Source of the DNA: Parapedobacter lycopersici_A
GTDB taxonomy: Bacteria > Bacteroidota > Bacteroidia > Sphingobacteriales > Sphingobacteriaceae
Reading direction: 5' to 3'
DNA: 64,000 bases
Assembly: GCF_040395035.1 (NCBI RefSeq)
Contig: NZ_JBEBRB010000005.1
Coordinates: 29,124 to 93,123, forward strand
How positions within the stretch are numbered: the stretch's first letter is position 1; every line of letters starts with the position of its first letter. A model generated the notes under the pieces. That model was not told where the DNA came from, searched no databases, and worked only from the letters and a program-made list of their open reading frames with translations. Made by a program: the position numbers and the translations under genes. Positions 35,110-44,266 of this stretch are shown here, one piece after another.

Positions 35110-36965
35110 GTATTTTATCGACGGAGCAGCTTAGTCATAGCTACAGTGATCGCTGGCTCTTCCGGGGCTTGCATTTCGGACTGCAGCGGGGCGACCGCAT
35201 TGCATTGGTGGGAATCAACGGCACAGGTAAATCAACCCTGCTTCAATTGCTTGCTGGCAGGCTGGAACCCTTGGAGGGAAAGGTGGTAAAGGAAAAAGGG
35301 ATCCGGATTGGATTTTTGTCACAAGACCCTGATTTTCAAGGAATTAATTCGATATATGATTTCATATACAGTGCCGACAACGAGCAGCAACGGTTAATCC
35401 GAAGCTATGAAGAACTGTTGGCGCAACCCCATCCCGATCCGCATCGGCTAGCGGCGCTGAGTGACCAGCTCAGCGCGGAAGGTGCGTGGGAATACGAGCA
35501 CAACATTAAAAGTATCCTGCACCGGCTACAGATCAGCGATTTTAGCCAGGAAATTAAGACCTTATCGGGCGGGCAACGGAAGCGGCTGGCTTTAGCCAAA
35601 CTGTTGATTGATGAACCCGATGTGTATGTTTTGGATGAGCCAACCAACCACCTGGATATCGAGACCATTGAATGGCTCGAGAAGTGGCTTACCACCGGGC
35701 AGAAGACCGTGTTGCTGGTTACCCACGACCGTTACTTTCTGGATCAGGTCTGTACAGCAATCCGGGAGCTTGACCAGGGCCAGTTATACAGTTATGCGGG
35801 CAACTATCGCTATTACCTGGAAAAAAAGGCGGAGCGGGACGCTGCCGAGGAAACGCTTCAGGAGCGAAACCGGAATCTCCTGCGCCGTGAACTGGAGTGG
35901 ATGCGGCGTCAGCCACAGGCGAGGGGGACCAAATCAAAGGCGCGTATCGACGCATTCCATACGCTGGATGAGCAGACGCGCTCGTCGAAACAAACGGGCA
36001 CGGTACAACTGCAGGTAAAAGTAAGCCGTCAGGGCGGAAAAATCCTGGAACTGGACAAGGTTTCCAAACATTTCGGCGGTCGTGAATTAATCACCGACTT
36101 TTCTTATGTATTTAAAAAAGGAGACCGAATAGGCCTGGCGGGAAAAAACGGTTCGGGTAAATCGACTTTACTCAACCTCATTACCGGCGGCCTGTTGCCG
36201 GATGATGGTCATATAACACCCGGCGAAACCACGGTGTTTGGTTATTACCAGCAAAGCGGCCTGGCCTTTGGTGAAAGTGAGCGGGTTATTGATGTCGTCA
36301 GCCAAGTGGCTGATTATATCACCATGGCCGACGGGTCAACACTTACCGCCTCGCAACTGCTTACCCAGTTCCTTTTTCCGCCTAAAAAGCAATTTGGTCT
36401 GGTTGGCCAACTCAGCGGTGGAGAGCGAAAGCGACTTCAACTGATGCGGGTATTGATGCAGAATCCAAATTTTCTAATACTGGACGAGCCGACCAATGAT
36501 CTCGATATTGATACCCTGAACGTATTGGAAATTTTCCTACTGAATTATCCTGGAGTGTTGGTGTTGGTTTCGCACGACCGATATCTGTTGGACAAATTAA
36601 CCGAGCAACTTTTTATTTTAATGGGCGACGGACGGGTCCGGGTCTATAACGGCAATTACGCCGACTACAAGCAGGAACAGGAAGCATTACTGAAAGAAAA
36701 AAGAGAGAACGAAAGTGTGCGGGTTGAGCAAAAGCCGATCGAAGCCGAACCGAAAAAGAAGTTAACATACAAAGAGCGGCAGGAGTTCGAGCAGTTGGAT
36801 CAGTTGATCCCGTCATTAGAGAAGGAACTCGGACAACAAACACACGCCTTGAGCCAGACGACCGATCACCTGGCTATCGCAGTACTGGCAGAAGACATCG
36901 CCCGGCTCAATAAGGACATTGAAGAAAAAACGACCCGGTGGCTGACCCTGAGTGAATACATATAG
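35100..36965 (+). CDS. ABC-F family ATPase (Uup-like)
   Basis: 621 residues from a GTG start that overlaps the previous gene by 10 bp. Two ABC domains without membrane helices: Walker A GINGTGKST and GKNGSGKST, signatures LSGGQRKRLALAKLL and LSGGERKRLQLMRVL, and Walker B YVLDEPTNHLD and LILDEPTNDLD. The linker between them is rich in Arg/Glu. The C-terminal 90 residues are a charged coiled coil, as in Uup. ABC-F proteins act on ribosomes, or in Uup's case on branched DNA. Which applies here is not visible. Confidence 0.93.
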   Translation: MAISILSTEQLSHSYSDRWLFRGLHFGLQRGDRIALVGINGTGKSTLLQLLAGRLEPLEGKVVKEKGIRIGFLSQDPDFQGINSIYDFIYSADNEQQRLIRSYEELLAQPHPDPHRLAALSDQLSAEGAWEYEHNIKSILHRLQISDFSQEIKTLSGGQRKRLALAKLLIDEPDVYVLDEPTNHLDIETIEWLEKWLTTGQKTVLLVTHDRYFLDQVCTAIRELDQGQLYSYAGNYRYYLEKKAERDAAEETLQERNRNLLRRELEWMRRQPQARGTKSKARIDAFHTLDEQTRSSKQTGTVQLQVKVSRQGGKILELDKVSKHFGGRELITDFSYVFKKGDRIGLAGKNGSGKSTLLNLITGGLLPDDGHITPGETTVFGYYQQSGLAFGESERVIDVVSQVADYITMADGSTLTASQLLTQFLFPPKKQFGLVGQLSGGERKRLQLMRVLMQNPNFLILDEPTNDLDIDTLNVLEIFLLNYPGVLVLVSHDRYLLDKLTEQLFILMGDGRVRVYNGNYADYKQEQEALLKEKRENESVRVEQKPIEAEPKKKLTYKERQEFEQLDQLIPSLEKELGQQTHALSQTTDHLAIAVLAEDIARLNKDIEEKTTRWLTLSEYI

Positions 36966-36966
36966 C

Positions 36967-36998
36967 CACTTCCATGTTCCACGTGGAACATGGAAGTG
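36967..36998. promoter_or_regulatory. parS: parS site 1 inside a 32-bp perfect palindrome
   Basis: The core TGTTCCACGTGGAACA (36975-36990) matches the ParB-binding consensus TGTTnCACGTGnAACA exactly. The symmetry continues without a mismatch for eight more bases on each side, giving a 32-bp palindrome between the ABC-F stop and mnmG. Besides ParB binding it may form a hairpin that ends the ABC-F transcript. Confidence 0.88.
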
Positions 36999-37016
36999 AT
37001 TGGTTTAATTTAGTTG

Positions 37017-37032
37017 TGTTCCACGTGGAACA
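37017..37032. promoter_or_regulatory. parS: parS site 2
   Basis: A second exact TGTTCCACGTGGAACA, 42 bp centre to centre from the first and ending 9 bp before the mnmG ATG. Here the symmetry stops at 16 bp, as in ordinary parS sites. Two exact copies in 60 bp cannot be chance. Confidence 0.9.
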
Positions 37033-37041
37033 TCCATATTT

Positions 37042-38901
37042 ATGTTTAAGAAATATAATGTAATTGTTGTTGGGGGAGGGCATGCCGGGTGTGAAGCTGC
37101 GGCGGCTGCTGCAAACCTGGGATCGTCTGTATTGCTCATCACCATGAACATGGGCACGATTGCGCAAATGAGCTGCAATCCGGCAATGGGCGGCGTAGCG
37201 AAAGGACAAATCGTGCGTGAAATAGACGCTATGGGCGGCTATTCGGGAATTATCGCAGATAAAACCACCATCCAGTTCCGCATGCTTAATCAATCTAAAG
37301 GGCCAGCTATGTGGAGCCCACGGACGCAGAACGACCGTATGCGCTTTGCTGAGGCTTGGCGTTTGCAACTGGAAGCCCTGCCGAACCTCGATATTTGGCA
37401 GGACACCGTGAAGGAGGTTATTGTAAAAAACGATCGGGTCTGTGGTGTAGTTACTTCACTCGGCATCGCGATTGATTCCGACGCCGTAGTACTAACGAAC
37501 GGCACGTTCCTTAATGGGGTTATCCACGTCGGCGAAAAGAAATTCGGTGGCGGACGAACCGGCGAGAAGGCGGCCACCGGCCTAACAGAACAGTTAGTGT
37601 CCCTCGGATTCGAATCCGGCCGCATGAAAACGGGTACACCGCCGCGAGTAGACGGGCGAAGTTTGGATTACAGCAGGATGGAAGAACAGTGGGGGGATGA
37701 AAATCGCGGAAAGTTCTCCTTCACCGATGTTCCGCTGCCGACAAAACAACGCTGTTGCTGGATTACCTATACGAATAAAGCGGTGCACGAAACACTTAAA
37801 GAAGGTTTTGAAAAATCACCAATGTTTACAGGCCGCATCAAAGGCATCGGACCGCGTTATTGCCCATCAATTGAAGATAAAATAAACCGCTTTGCTGAAC
37901 GCGACCGGCACCAGATCTTTGTCGAGCCGGAGGGTTGGGATACGGTTGAAATGTATATCAATGGTTTTTCCACCTCGTTGCCGGAAGACGTTCAATTACG
38001 GGCGCTTCGGCTGATTCCTGGTTTCGAAAACGCACGGATGTACCGCCCGGGTTACGCCATTGAATACGACTTTTTCCCTCCCATGCAACTGGATCTGACC
38101 CTGGAAACATTCCGTATCAAACACTTGTTCTTTGCCGGACAGATTAATGGTACAACAGGCTATGAAGAAGCCGCAAGCCAAGGCTTTATCGCCGGAATTA
38201 ATGCACACCAGCGGATAAATGACCTTCATGAATTACTGTTGAAGCGATCGGAATCTTATATTGGTGTATTGATAGATGATCTGGTAACCAAAGGAACGGA
38301 AGAGCCTTACCGCATGTTTACTTCGCGTGCCGAACACCGGTTGCTCTTGCGCCAAGATAATGCAGATGCCCGCCTAACACCAATTGCCCACCAGCTTGGA
38401 CTTGTTTCGGACGAACGGCTGGAGATGGTCAAACAAAAAGAGGCGGGGGCGGAGCAGCTGGTAGACTATATGCGCAATCATTCGGTAGCTGCCGAAGCGA
38501 TTAATCCCGTCTTACAGGAACAAAATTCCAGTCCGGTCAGTCAGAAAACCCGGATGTTCAATTTACTCAGTCGACCGCAATTGAATATTCATGACCTGGC
38601 CAAAGCCGATAGCGACTTTGCCAAAATACTTTTGCCGTTTAGCAAAGAAGTAATTGAACAGGCAGAGATCAAAGTAAAATACGACAGCTACTTTGAGAAA
38701 GAACTGGAAATTATAGGCAAGATGAAACGGATGGAAGACCAGGAAATTAATCCAGACTTTGATTATTCCCGGCTTGTTTCATTGTCAAAGGAAGCTCGGG
38801 AAAAATTAATTAAAGTAAAACCACGCACATTGGGCCAAGCATCTCGGATTTCCGGGGTTTCACCGTCTGATATTTCTGTTTTAATGATTCATATGGGTTA
38901 A
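37042..38901 (+). CDS. mnmG: tRNA uridine-5-carboxymethylaminomethyl modification enzyme, FAD subunit
   Basis: With MnmE it modifies the wobble uridine of several tRNAs. 619 residues with the FAD loop VVGGGHAGCEAAAAAANLG, MSCNPAMGGVAKGQIVREIDAMGG, GTFLNGVIHVGEKKFGGGR, MKTGTPPRVDGRS and the C-terminal LGQASRISGVSPSDISVL. Full normal length. In many bacteria mnmG (gidA) lies next to the replication origin, and the two parS sites in its promoter region fit that setting. MnmE and ParAB are not in the window. Confidence 0.97.
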   Translation: MFKKYNVIVVGGGHAGCEAAAAAANLGSSVLLITMNMGTIAQMSCNPAMGGVAKGQIVREIDAMGGYSGIIADKTTIQFRMLNQSKGPAMWSPRTQNDRMRFAEAWRLQLEALPNLDIWQDTVKEVIVKNDRVCGVVTSLGIAIDSDAVVLTNGTFLNGVIHVGEKKFGGGRTGEKAATGLTEQLVSLGFESGRMKTGTPPRVDGRSLDYSRMEEQWGDENRGKFSFTDVPLPTKQRCCWITYTNKAVHETLKEGFEKSPMFTGRIKGIGPRYCPSIEDKINRFAERDRHQIFVEPEGWDTVEMYINGFSTSLPEDVQLRALRLIPGFENARMYRPGYAIEYDFFPPMQLDLTLETFRIKHLFFAGQINGTTGYEEAASQGFIAGINAHQRINDLHELLLKRSESYIGVLIDDLVTKGTEEPYRMFTSRAEHRLLLRQDNADARLTPIAHQLGLVSDERLEMVKQKEAGAEQLVDYMRNHSVAAEAINPVLQEQNSSPVSQKTRMFNLLSRPQLNIHDLAKADSDFAKILLPFSKEVIEQAEIKVKYDSYFEKELEIIGKMKRMEDQEINPDFDYSRLVSLSKEAREKLIKVKPRTLGQASRISGVSPSDISVLMIHMG

Positions 38902-38981
38902 GATATTGATAATCAAATAAATATATAAACAAACCAACGGCGCCAATACATTAGCTGTGCCGAATTATTTTTAAAATTCCG

Positions 38982-40646
38982 ATGCCAGACTTGTCAAAAA
39001 AAGAAAACGGCTTAAATCGCTTAAAAATAGCCCCAAATCCAAAATGGCTCGTTCTGGCCTTTTTTGTGTCTCTCGTTTTGCTCACATCGCAGTGTGCAAG
39101 CATCCAACAGCCCACCGGTGGGCCGAAAGATTCCATTCCACCGAAAATACTCAAAGAAACGCCTTCGAATCTGACCCGGAACTTCAATGCTGAAAACATT
39201 GTCATCTCCTTCGACGAGTTTATCAAACTCGCAGAAGAATTTAAGCAAATCAGCATATCGCCTGATATGGGTAGCCGGCCGCTGTTCAAAGTGAACCGCA
39301 GGAACCTGGAGATTTCACTTCCCGATTCGCTCGAGAAAAATACCACCTACACCATTAACTTCGGAAAGGCGATCGTCGATTTTAATGAAAGTAATCCGCT
39401 GCTCAATTACAGCTACGTATTTTCCACCGGTGACATTATTGATTCCTTATCTGTTTCCGGTCGCGTTACCAACGCGCTGACACTGGAAAATGCGATGCAG
39501 GTTACCGTCATGCTGATCCCAAACAGCCGGGATTCCATTTTCGGAAAACAGAAAGCCAATATCTTTACGATGACCGATTCGTCCGGAAACTTCACCCTCC
39601 GCAACCTCCGCGAAGACACCTATCGGATCTACGCGCTTCAGGAAGAAAACAACGATCGTGTATACAATGCACGGGAAGAATTGATCGGATTTCTTACGGA
39701 TTCTTTTCATCTTGCCAAGGACACCTCCGGCATACATCTCCAGTTATCCCGCGGCATTCCTAAGACGTTCCGGTTACTTGATCGAAAGATCGAGCCGACA
39801 GGCCGCCTCGTCTTTGCCTTCAACAAACCGCTCGATCAACCAAATATCCGGGTCCTTCATCCGGAAAAACTAAACGAGGACAAAATTGTGGTATACAATA
39901 AGGCAGCGGACTCGGCTTCTGTCTGGCTTTCCGACCTCACCTTTGATTCCCTTAAGGTGCAGTTTTATGACGGGAATAATCTCCTGGATTCCGTCTCTAT
40001 CCGCCGCGGCAGAAATGAAAAATACGACCGGGATTTCATCATCTCCGATCGCTTAAATGGAAACCGCGTGAACCGCGTACGACATATAAAGCTTGTTTCA
40101 GCTGCGCCTGTACAAACAATAGACCGAAGCAAGATTTTCCTCACGCAGGACTCCGTACCGGTAACGAATTATCAGCTGATTAAAGATACGACCGAAAACT
40201 TCGCCTACCTGCTTCGCTATAACTGGCGACCTGAAATTGATTATAGTTTAACTGTAGAACCTGGCGCATTTGTGGGCTATTTTGGTTCCAGGAATAAGCC
40301 CTATAACAAATCCTTTACCTATGATACCAATGAGAACTTTGGTAACATTGTCTTCAATACTATTCCGGCAGATACGTCCCACCAATACGTCGTGGAACTC
40401 GTTAGCGAGAAAAAAGATGTTGTTCATCAACGTGCGCTAATAACCACACCCCAGCGTGTCCATTTTAACCAGCTTCCGGCAGGCAAATACACGCTGCGGA
40501 TTATCTATGATATAAACAATAACGGCAAATGGGATCCAGGCGATGTCAATTCGCGTCAACAGCCCGAGCGCATCTGGTATATTGGAAAAACAATTATTAT
40601 CCGTGCAAACTGGGAACAGGAAGAGCTGGTAAACGTTCCGGAATGA
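38982..40646 (+). CDS. Ig-like domain lipoprotein
   Basis: 554 residues with an unusually long pre-helix N-terminus and a lipobox-like LLTSQC (Cys38). After this comes the conserved PTGGPKDSIPPKI stretch and a Big_5-type immunoglobulin-like domain (about 50-150, ISFDEFIKL and YTINFGKAIVDFNESN). Next is an SdrD-like region (about 160-250, TDSSGNFTLRNLREDTYRIYALQEEN) and a long beta-rich tail. Members are common in Bacteroidota as outer-surface lipoproteins of unknown role. TATTTTTA at 38966-38973 is a weak -7 candidate. Confidence 0.82.
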   Translation: MPDLSKKENGLNRLKIAPNPKWLVLAFFVSLVLLTSQCASIQQPTGGPKDSIPPKILKETPSNLTRNFNAENIVISFDEFIKLAEEFKQISISPDMGSRPLFKVNRRNLEISLPDSLEKNTTYTINFGKAIVDFNESNPLLNYSYVFSTGDIIDSLSVSGRVTNALTLENAMQVTVMLIPNSRDSIFGKQKANIFTMTDSSGNFTLRNLREDTYRIYALQEENNDRVYNAREELIGFLTDSFHLAKDTSGIHLQLSRGIPKTFRLLDRKIEPTGRLVFAFNKPLDQPNIRVLHPEKLNEDKIVVYNKAADSASVWLSDLTFDSLKVQFYDGNNLLDSVSIRRGRNEKYDRDFIISDRLNGNRVNRVRHIKLVSAAPVQTIDRSKIFLTQDSVPVTNYQLIKDTTENFAYLLRYNWRPEIDYSLTVEPGAFVGYFGSRNKPYNKSFTYDTNENFGNIVFNTIPADTSHQYVVELVSEKKDVVHQRALITTPQRVHFNQLPAGKYTLRIIYDINNNGKWDPGDVNSRQQPERIWYIGKTIIIRANWEQEELVNVPE

Positions 40647-40659
40647 AGTGCCTCGTCTG

Positions 40660-41172
40660 CTATTCGCTGAACCAGCTGGAATACATCACATAGCGATCCG
40701 GTAATTCCTCGAGGAGTTTCCGTTGCGCTGCGGAGATGGCTTTGACCTTCCTGGCGGGAACCCCTGCATAAATATATCCGCCCTCGCAGTGTGTACCCTC
40801 CAGCACCACCGCCCCAGCGGCGATAATACTAAAGGATTCCACCACCGCATGATCCATCACGATAGCTCCCATCCCCACCAGCACGGAATCGTGTATACTG
40901 CACCCGTGTACGAGCGCATTGTGACCCACATTAACCCGATTTCCGATTAATGTAGGTGCCGTTTTATAAGTGCAGTGAATCACCGCACCGTCCTGTATAT
41001 TGGTATATTCCCCGATCCGGATCGAATTCACATCGCCCCTGACCACGGCATTAAACCACACCGAACAGTACGCCCCTAATTGCACGTCACCGACAATAGT
41101 TGCATTGTCTGCAAGGAAACTGGCGGTACCAATCGCCGGATAAATCCCTTTTACGGGTAGAATCAACGCCAT
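40660..41172 (-). CDS. Gamma-carbonic anhydrase family protein
   Basis: 170 residues of left-handed beta-helix hexapeptide repeats (for example VVRGDVNSIRIGEYTNIQDGAVIH). The three metal histidines of the gamma class fit VIHCTY, VGHNALVHGC. Such proteins may hydrate CO2 or be acyltransferase-like YrdA/PaaY paralogues. Starts 13 bp downstream of the nadB stop and probably shares its transcript. Confidence 0.92.
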   Translation of the reverse strand: MALILPVKGIYPAIGTASFLADNATIVGDVQLGAYCSVWFNAVVRGDVNSIRIGEYTNIQDGAVIHCTYKTAPTLIGNRVNVGHNALVHGCSIHDSVLVGMGAIVMDHAVVESFSIIAAGAVVLEGTHCEGGYIYAGVPARKVKAISAAQRKLLEELPDRYVMYSSWFSE

Positions 41173-41185
41173 ACGTATACGGTAA

Positions 41186-42772
41186 TTAAAAAATAGTATC
41201 TCTTAATTCCTTTGCATGATCTGGGTAATCTGTTGTATAATGCAATCCTCGACTTTCCTTTCGAGCCATTGCAGATTTAATAACCAGGTAGGCCACCTGG
41301 ATTACATTCCGCAGTTCACAAAGTTTCACCGACAATTTGGTGTTTTTATAAAAACTTTCGGTTTCATCATACAGCAAACCAAGCCTCCTCATTGCCCGGT
41401 CTAGTCGAAAATCTGAACGCACAATTCCCACATAATCACTCATTACCTTCTGTGTTTCGCGCAGGTTATGCGTCACGAGAATATCCTCATTGGAGAGTGA
41501 GGTATTTGAATCATCCCAGTCTGGTATGTGCGCCGGTAATTCAATTGAATCCACGTGTTTAACCGCATCTACGTAAATCCGGTGAGCAAAGACAGTTGCT
41601 TCAAGCAATGAATTGGAAGCCAAACGATTGGCTCCATGAAGCCCAGTTGACGAGCACTCTCCGCAGGCATAGAGGTTCTTAATTGATGATCGTCCATAAT
41701 CATCAACCATAATACCTCCGCACAGGTAATGGGCTGCAGGCGTAACCGGAATGTAATCCGTCGCCATATCAATCCCGATCGATAAACATTTCGCGTAAAT
41801 ATTCGGGAAATGCTCCAGAAGCGCTTCTTTCTTTCCCTTAGTGGCGTCGAGAAATACAAAATCTTCTCCTGATTTCTTCATTTCGGAATCGATGGCCCTG
41901 GCCACAATATCCCGTGGGGCAAGTGATTCACGCGCGTCATATGCCTCCATAAAACTGCTACCATCCCGGCGCCGAAGCACGCCTCCAAATCCCCGTACAG
42001 CTTCCGAAATCAGGAAAGCGGGGTATTCTCCTGGGTTATGCAGCGCCGTCGGATGAAACTGGATAAATTCCATATTCCTCACTTTCCCTTTGGCCCGATA
42101 TACCATGGCTATTCCGTCGCCTGTCGCTATCACCGGATTCGTTGTACTGGAATAAACATGGCCTGCACCGCCGGAAGCCATCACAGTAATCTTGCTCAAA
42201 ATCCGTTCAACACTATTTTTCTTTGTGTTCAATGCATATACCCCATAACATTCAATATCTTTTGAATGACGATCCACAAATACACCCAAGTGATGCTGGG
42301 TAATCAGGTCGATGGCAAAATAATGTGTTAAAATCTCGATATTCGGATTTTCGTGGACTTTCTCGAGTAGTGCACGCTCGATCTCAAAACCGGTGACATC
42401 TTTATGGTGCAATACGCGGTGCTCGGAGTGCCCCCCTTCCTTTGCCAGGTCATACACCCCTCCCGTTGTCTTATCGAAATGGGTGCCGTAATCAATGATC
42501 TCCTGTATGCGGATCGGCCCTTCTTTCACCACGTTTTCCACAACCGCTTTATCGCATAAACCATCGCCAGCAATCAGGGTATCAGCGATATGCTTATCAA
42601 ACGAATCCGACTTATCCACAACCACAGCAACCCCACCCTGTGCATACTTGGTATTTGACTCGTCCTCGTTAGCTTTGGTAATAATCAGTACTTTTCCATG
42701 GTTAGAAGCTTTCAATGCGAAACTAAGTCCGGCGATTCCGGAGCCGATCACCAAAAAATCTACTTGACGCAT
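41186..42772 (-). CDS. nadB: L-aspartate oxidase
   Basis: Oxidises L-aspartate to iminoaspartate with FAD; first step of de novo NAD synthesis. 528 residues with the FAD loop VIGSGIAGLSFALKAS, the substrate region TKYAQGGVAVV and GGHSEHRVLHHKDVTG, RGFGGVLRRRDG, PAAHYLCGGIMVDDYGRSSIKNLYACGE and TGLHGANRLASNSLLE. Normal length. The partner nadA is divergent on the other side of a 462-bp AT-rich gap. Confidence 0.97.
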   Translation of the reverse strand: MRQVDFLVIGSGIAGLSFALKASNHGKVLIITKANEDESNTKYAQGGVAVVVDKSDSFDKHIADTLIAGDGLCDKAVVENVVKEGPIRIQEIIDYGTHFDKTTGGVYDLAKEGGHSEHRVLHHKDVTGFEIERALLEKVHENPNIEILTHYFAIDLITQHHLGVFVDRHSKDIECYGVYALNTKKNSVERILSKITVMASGGAGHVYSSTTNPVIATGDGIAMVYRAKGKVRNMEFIQFHPTALHNPGEYPAFLISEAVRGFGGVLRRRDGSSFMEAYDARESLAPRDIVARAIDSEMKKSGEDFVFLDATKGKKEALLEHFPNIYAKCLSIGIDMATDYIPVTPAAHYLCGGIMVDDYGRSSIKNLYACGECSSTGLHGANRLASNSLLEATVFAHRIYVDAVKHVDSIELPAHIPDWDDSNTSLSNEDILVTHNLRETQKVMSDYVGIVRSDFRLDRAMRRLGLLYDETESFYKNTKLSVKLCELRNVIQVAYLVIKSAMARKESRGLHYTTDYPDHAKELRDTIF

Positions 42773-43234
42773 AAAACTAAATCAACAAAATGAAATGAAA
42801 AATAGCCAACGCTGTGAATAACGTGTAGACAAGCCGTTGAATAAAATGGGAAAACAATAAAGCACACCGATCAGTCTTTTTCTTTCACCAAATAAGCTTA
42901 CGTATTCCCCAAAAAACCGATACAATATTAACAATTATCAACCAATAAACAGTACACATTACCTTATGGAAAATAAAACCATGGAAAAATAAATGTACTG
43001 TAAATCAATACGCAACCATTAAATTGATGTGAATAAGTTGTTAAAAGAAAATGTATTCCCAAAATCCAAAGAAAATTTGAAGCTATTTTCTCACCTAACC
43101 AACACCCTAACAAACCATAAGATGAATATATATTATAACTTACTTATTATTGATTGTTCCGTGGAATTGTGAAAACCAAGTCAATTAGATTGCCTATTTT
43201 TGTATTTGAATTTAAACCAAAGGAAGTGCGCAAT
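42773..43234. other. AT-rich nadB-nadA intergenic region, candidate oriC
   Basis: 462 bp without a gene. It has two exact DnaA-box matches TGTGAATAA (TTATTCACA on the other strand) at 42813-42821 and 43028-43036, several two-mismatch relatives, and a strongly AT-rich stretch around 43122-43155 that could serve as the unwinding element. The flanking genes diverge. The parS pair is 5.8 kb away. Against it: only two boxes, no dnaA or dnaN nearby, and such 9-mers occur about twice per 64 kb by chance. Confidence 0.4.
43195..43202 (+). promoter_or_regulatory. -7 box TATTTTTG for nadA
   Basis: Exact TAnnTTTG match 32 nt before the nadA ATG. It supports the ATG at 43235 over an in-frame start further upstream. 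A purine-rich AAAGGAAG follows about 7-14 bases before the ATG. Confidence 0.5.
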
Positions 43235-44230
43235 ATGGAAACTTACCTCACGGAACTGAATGCAAAGGGCTACATTGATGCGCCAATAGACCCGACACTG
43301 GATTTAGTAGACGAGATAAATAAGTTAAAAAAAGAAAAAAACGCGGTAATACTGGCGCATTATTATCAGGAGTCCGAAATACAGGATATTGCGGATTACA
43401 TCGGTGATAGTTTGGGGCTTTCGCAGCAGGCGGCCAAAACCGAGGCCGATATCATCGTTTTTGCGGGAGTACATTTCATGGCGGAAACAGCAAAGATCCT
43501 GTCGCCGGAGAAAAAAGTGCTGCTCCCCGACCTGAAAGCGGGCTGTTCACTTTCCGATAGTTGTCCACCGCACCTTTTTGCGAAATTCAAGGAACAATAC
43601 CCGGATCACCTCGTGATCACCTACGTGAACTGTACTGCTGAGCTGAAAGCCCTTAGTGACATTGTCTGCACCTCCAGCAATGCCGTGCAGATTGTCGAAA
43701 GTTTGCCCCTCGATCAGCCGATTATTTTCGGACCGGACCGGAATCTGGGAGATTATGTACGTAGGAAAACGGGGCGTGATCTGGTATTGTGGAACGGTGC
43801 CTGTATGGTGCACGAGATTTTTTCTCAGGACAGGATCGAACAGCTGAAAAGGGAGTACCCACAGGCTAAATTTATTGCGCATCCGGAATGTGAACAGGAA
43901 CTACTGGCGATAGCCGATTATATTGGATCAACAACCGGCCTGTTAAAATATACCCAAAAGGATCCGGCGGATACCTTTATTGTGGCAACTGAAAGCGGCA
44001 TCCTTCATCAGATGCAAAAAGCCAGTCCGGAGAAAACGTTTATCCCCGCCCCGCCGAATAACGCGTGTGCGTGTAACGATTGCCCGCACATGAAACTCAA
44101 TACGCTGGAGAAATTATATACTTGCATGAAGTATGAGCAACCCGAGATTGATTTGCCCATGGATGTGATCATCCGCGCCCAGCGGCCTATCGAGCGAATG
44201 CTCGAGCTGTCCGATCGGCTCGGTTTATAA
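43235..44230 (+). CDS. nadA: Quinolinate synthase
   Basis: Condenses iminoaspartate with dihydroxyacetone phosphate to quinolinate, using a 4Fe-4S cluster. 331 residues from the ATG at 43235. Typical stretches: AVILAHYYQESEIQDIADYIGDSLGLSQQA, the Cys in GCSLSDSC, YVNCTAELKALSDIVCTSSNA, FGPDRNLG, HPECEQELLAIADYIGST and the C-terminal NACACNDCPHMKLNTLEKLY. An in-frame extension to 43154 precedes the promoter box and is rejected. Confidence 0.97.
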   Translation: METYLTELNAKGYIDAPIDPTLDLVDEINKLKKEKNAVILAHYYQESEIQDIADYIGDSLGLSQQAAKTEADIIVFAGVHFMAETAKILSPEKKVLLPDLKAGCSLSDSCPPHLFAKFKEQYPDHLVITYVNCTAELKALSDIVCTSSNAVQIVESLPLDQPIIFGPDRNLGDYVRRKTGRDLVLWNGACMVHEIFSQDRIEQLKREYPQAKFIAHPECEQELLAIADYIGSTTGLLKYTQKDPADTFIVATESGILHQMQKASPEKTFIPAPPNNACACNDCPHMKLNTLEKLYTCMKYEQPEIDLPMDVIIRAQRPIERMLELSDRLGL

Positions 44231-44266
44231 TCCCGTTTCGCGTTACTATTAAGGAAAAAGGAGAAA

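Noticed and set aside
43154..43234. N-terminal extension of NadA from an upstream in-frame start
   Set aside because: It would begin before the -7 box at 43195-43202 and is not conserved in NadA.
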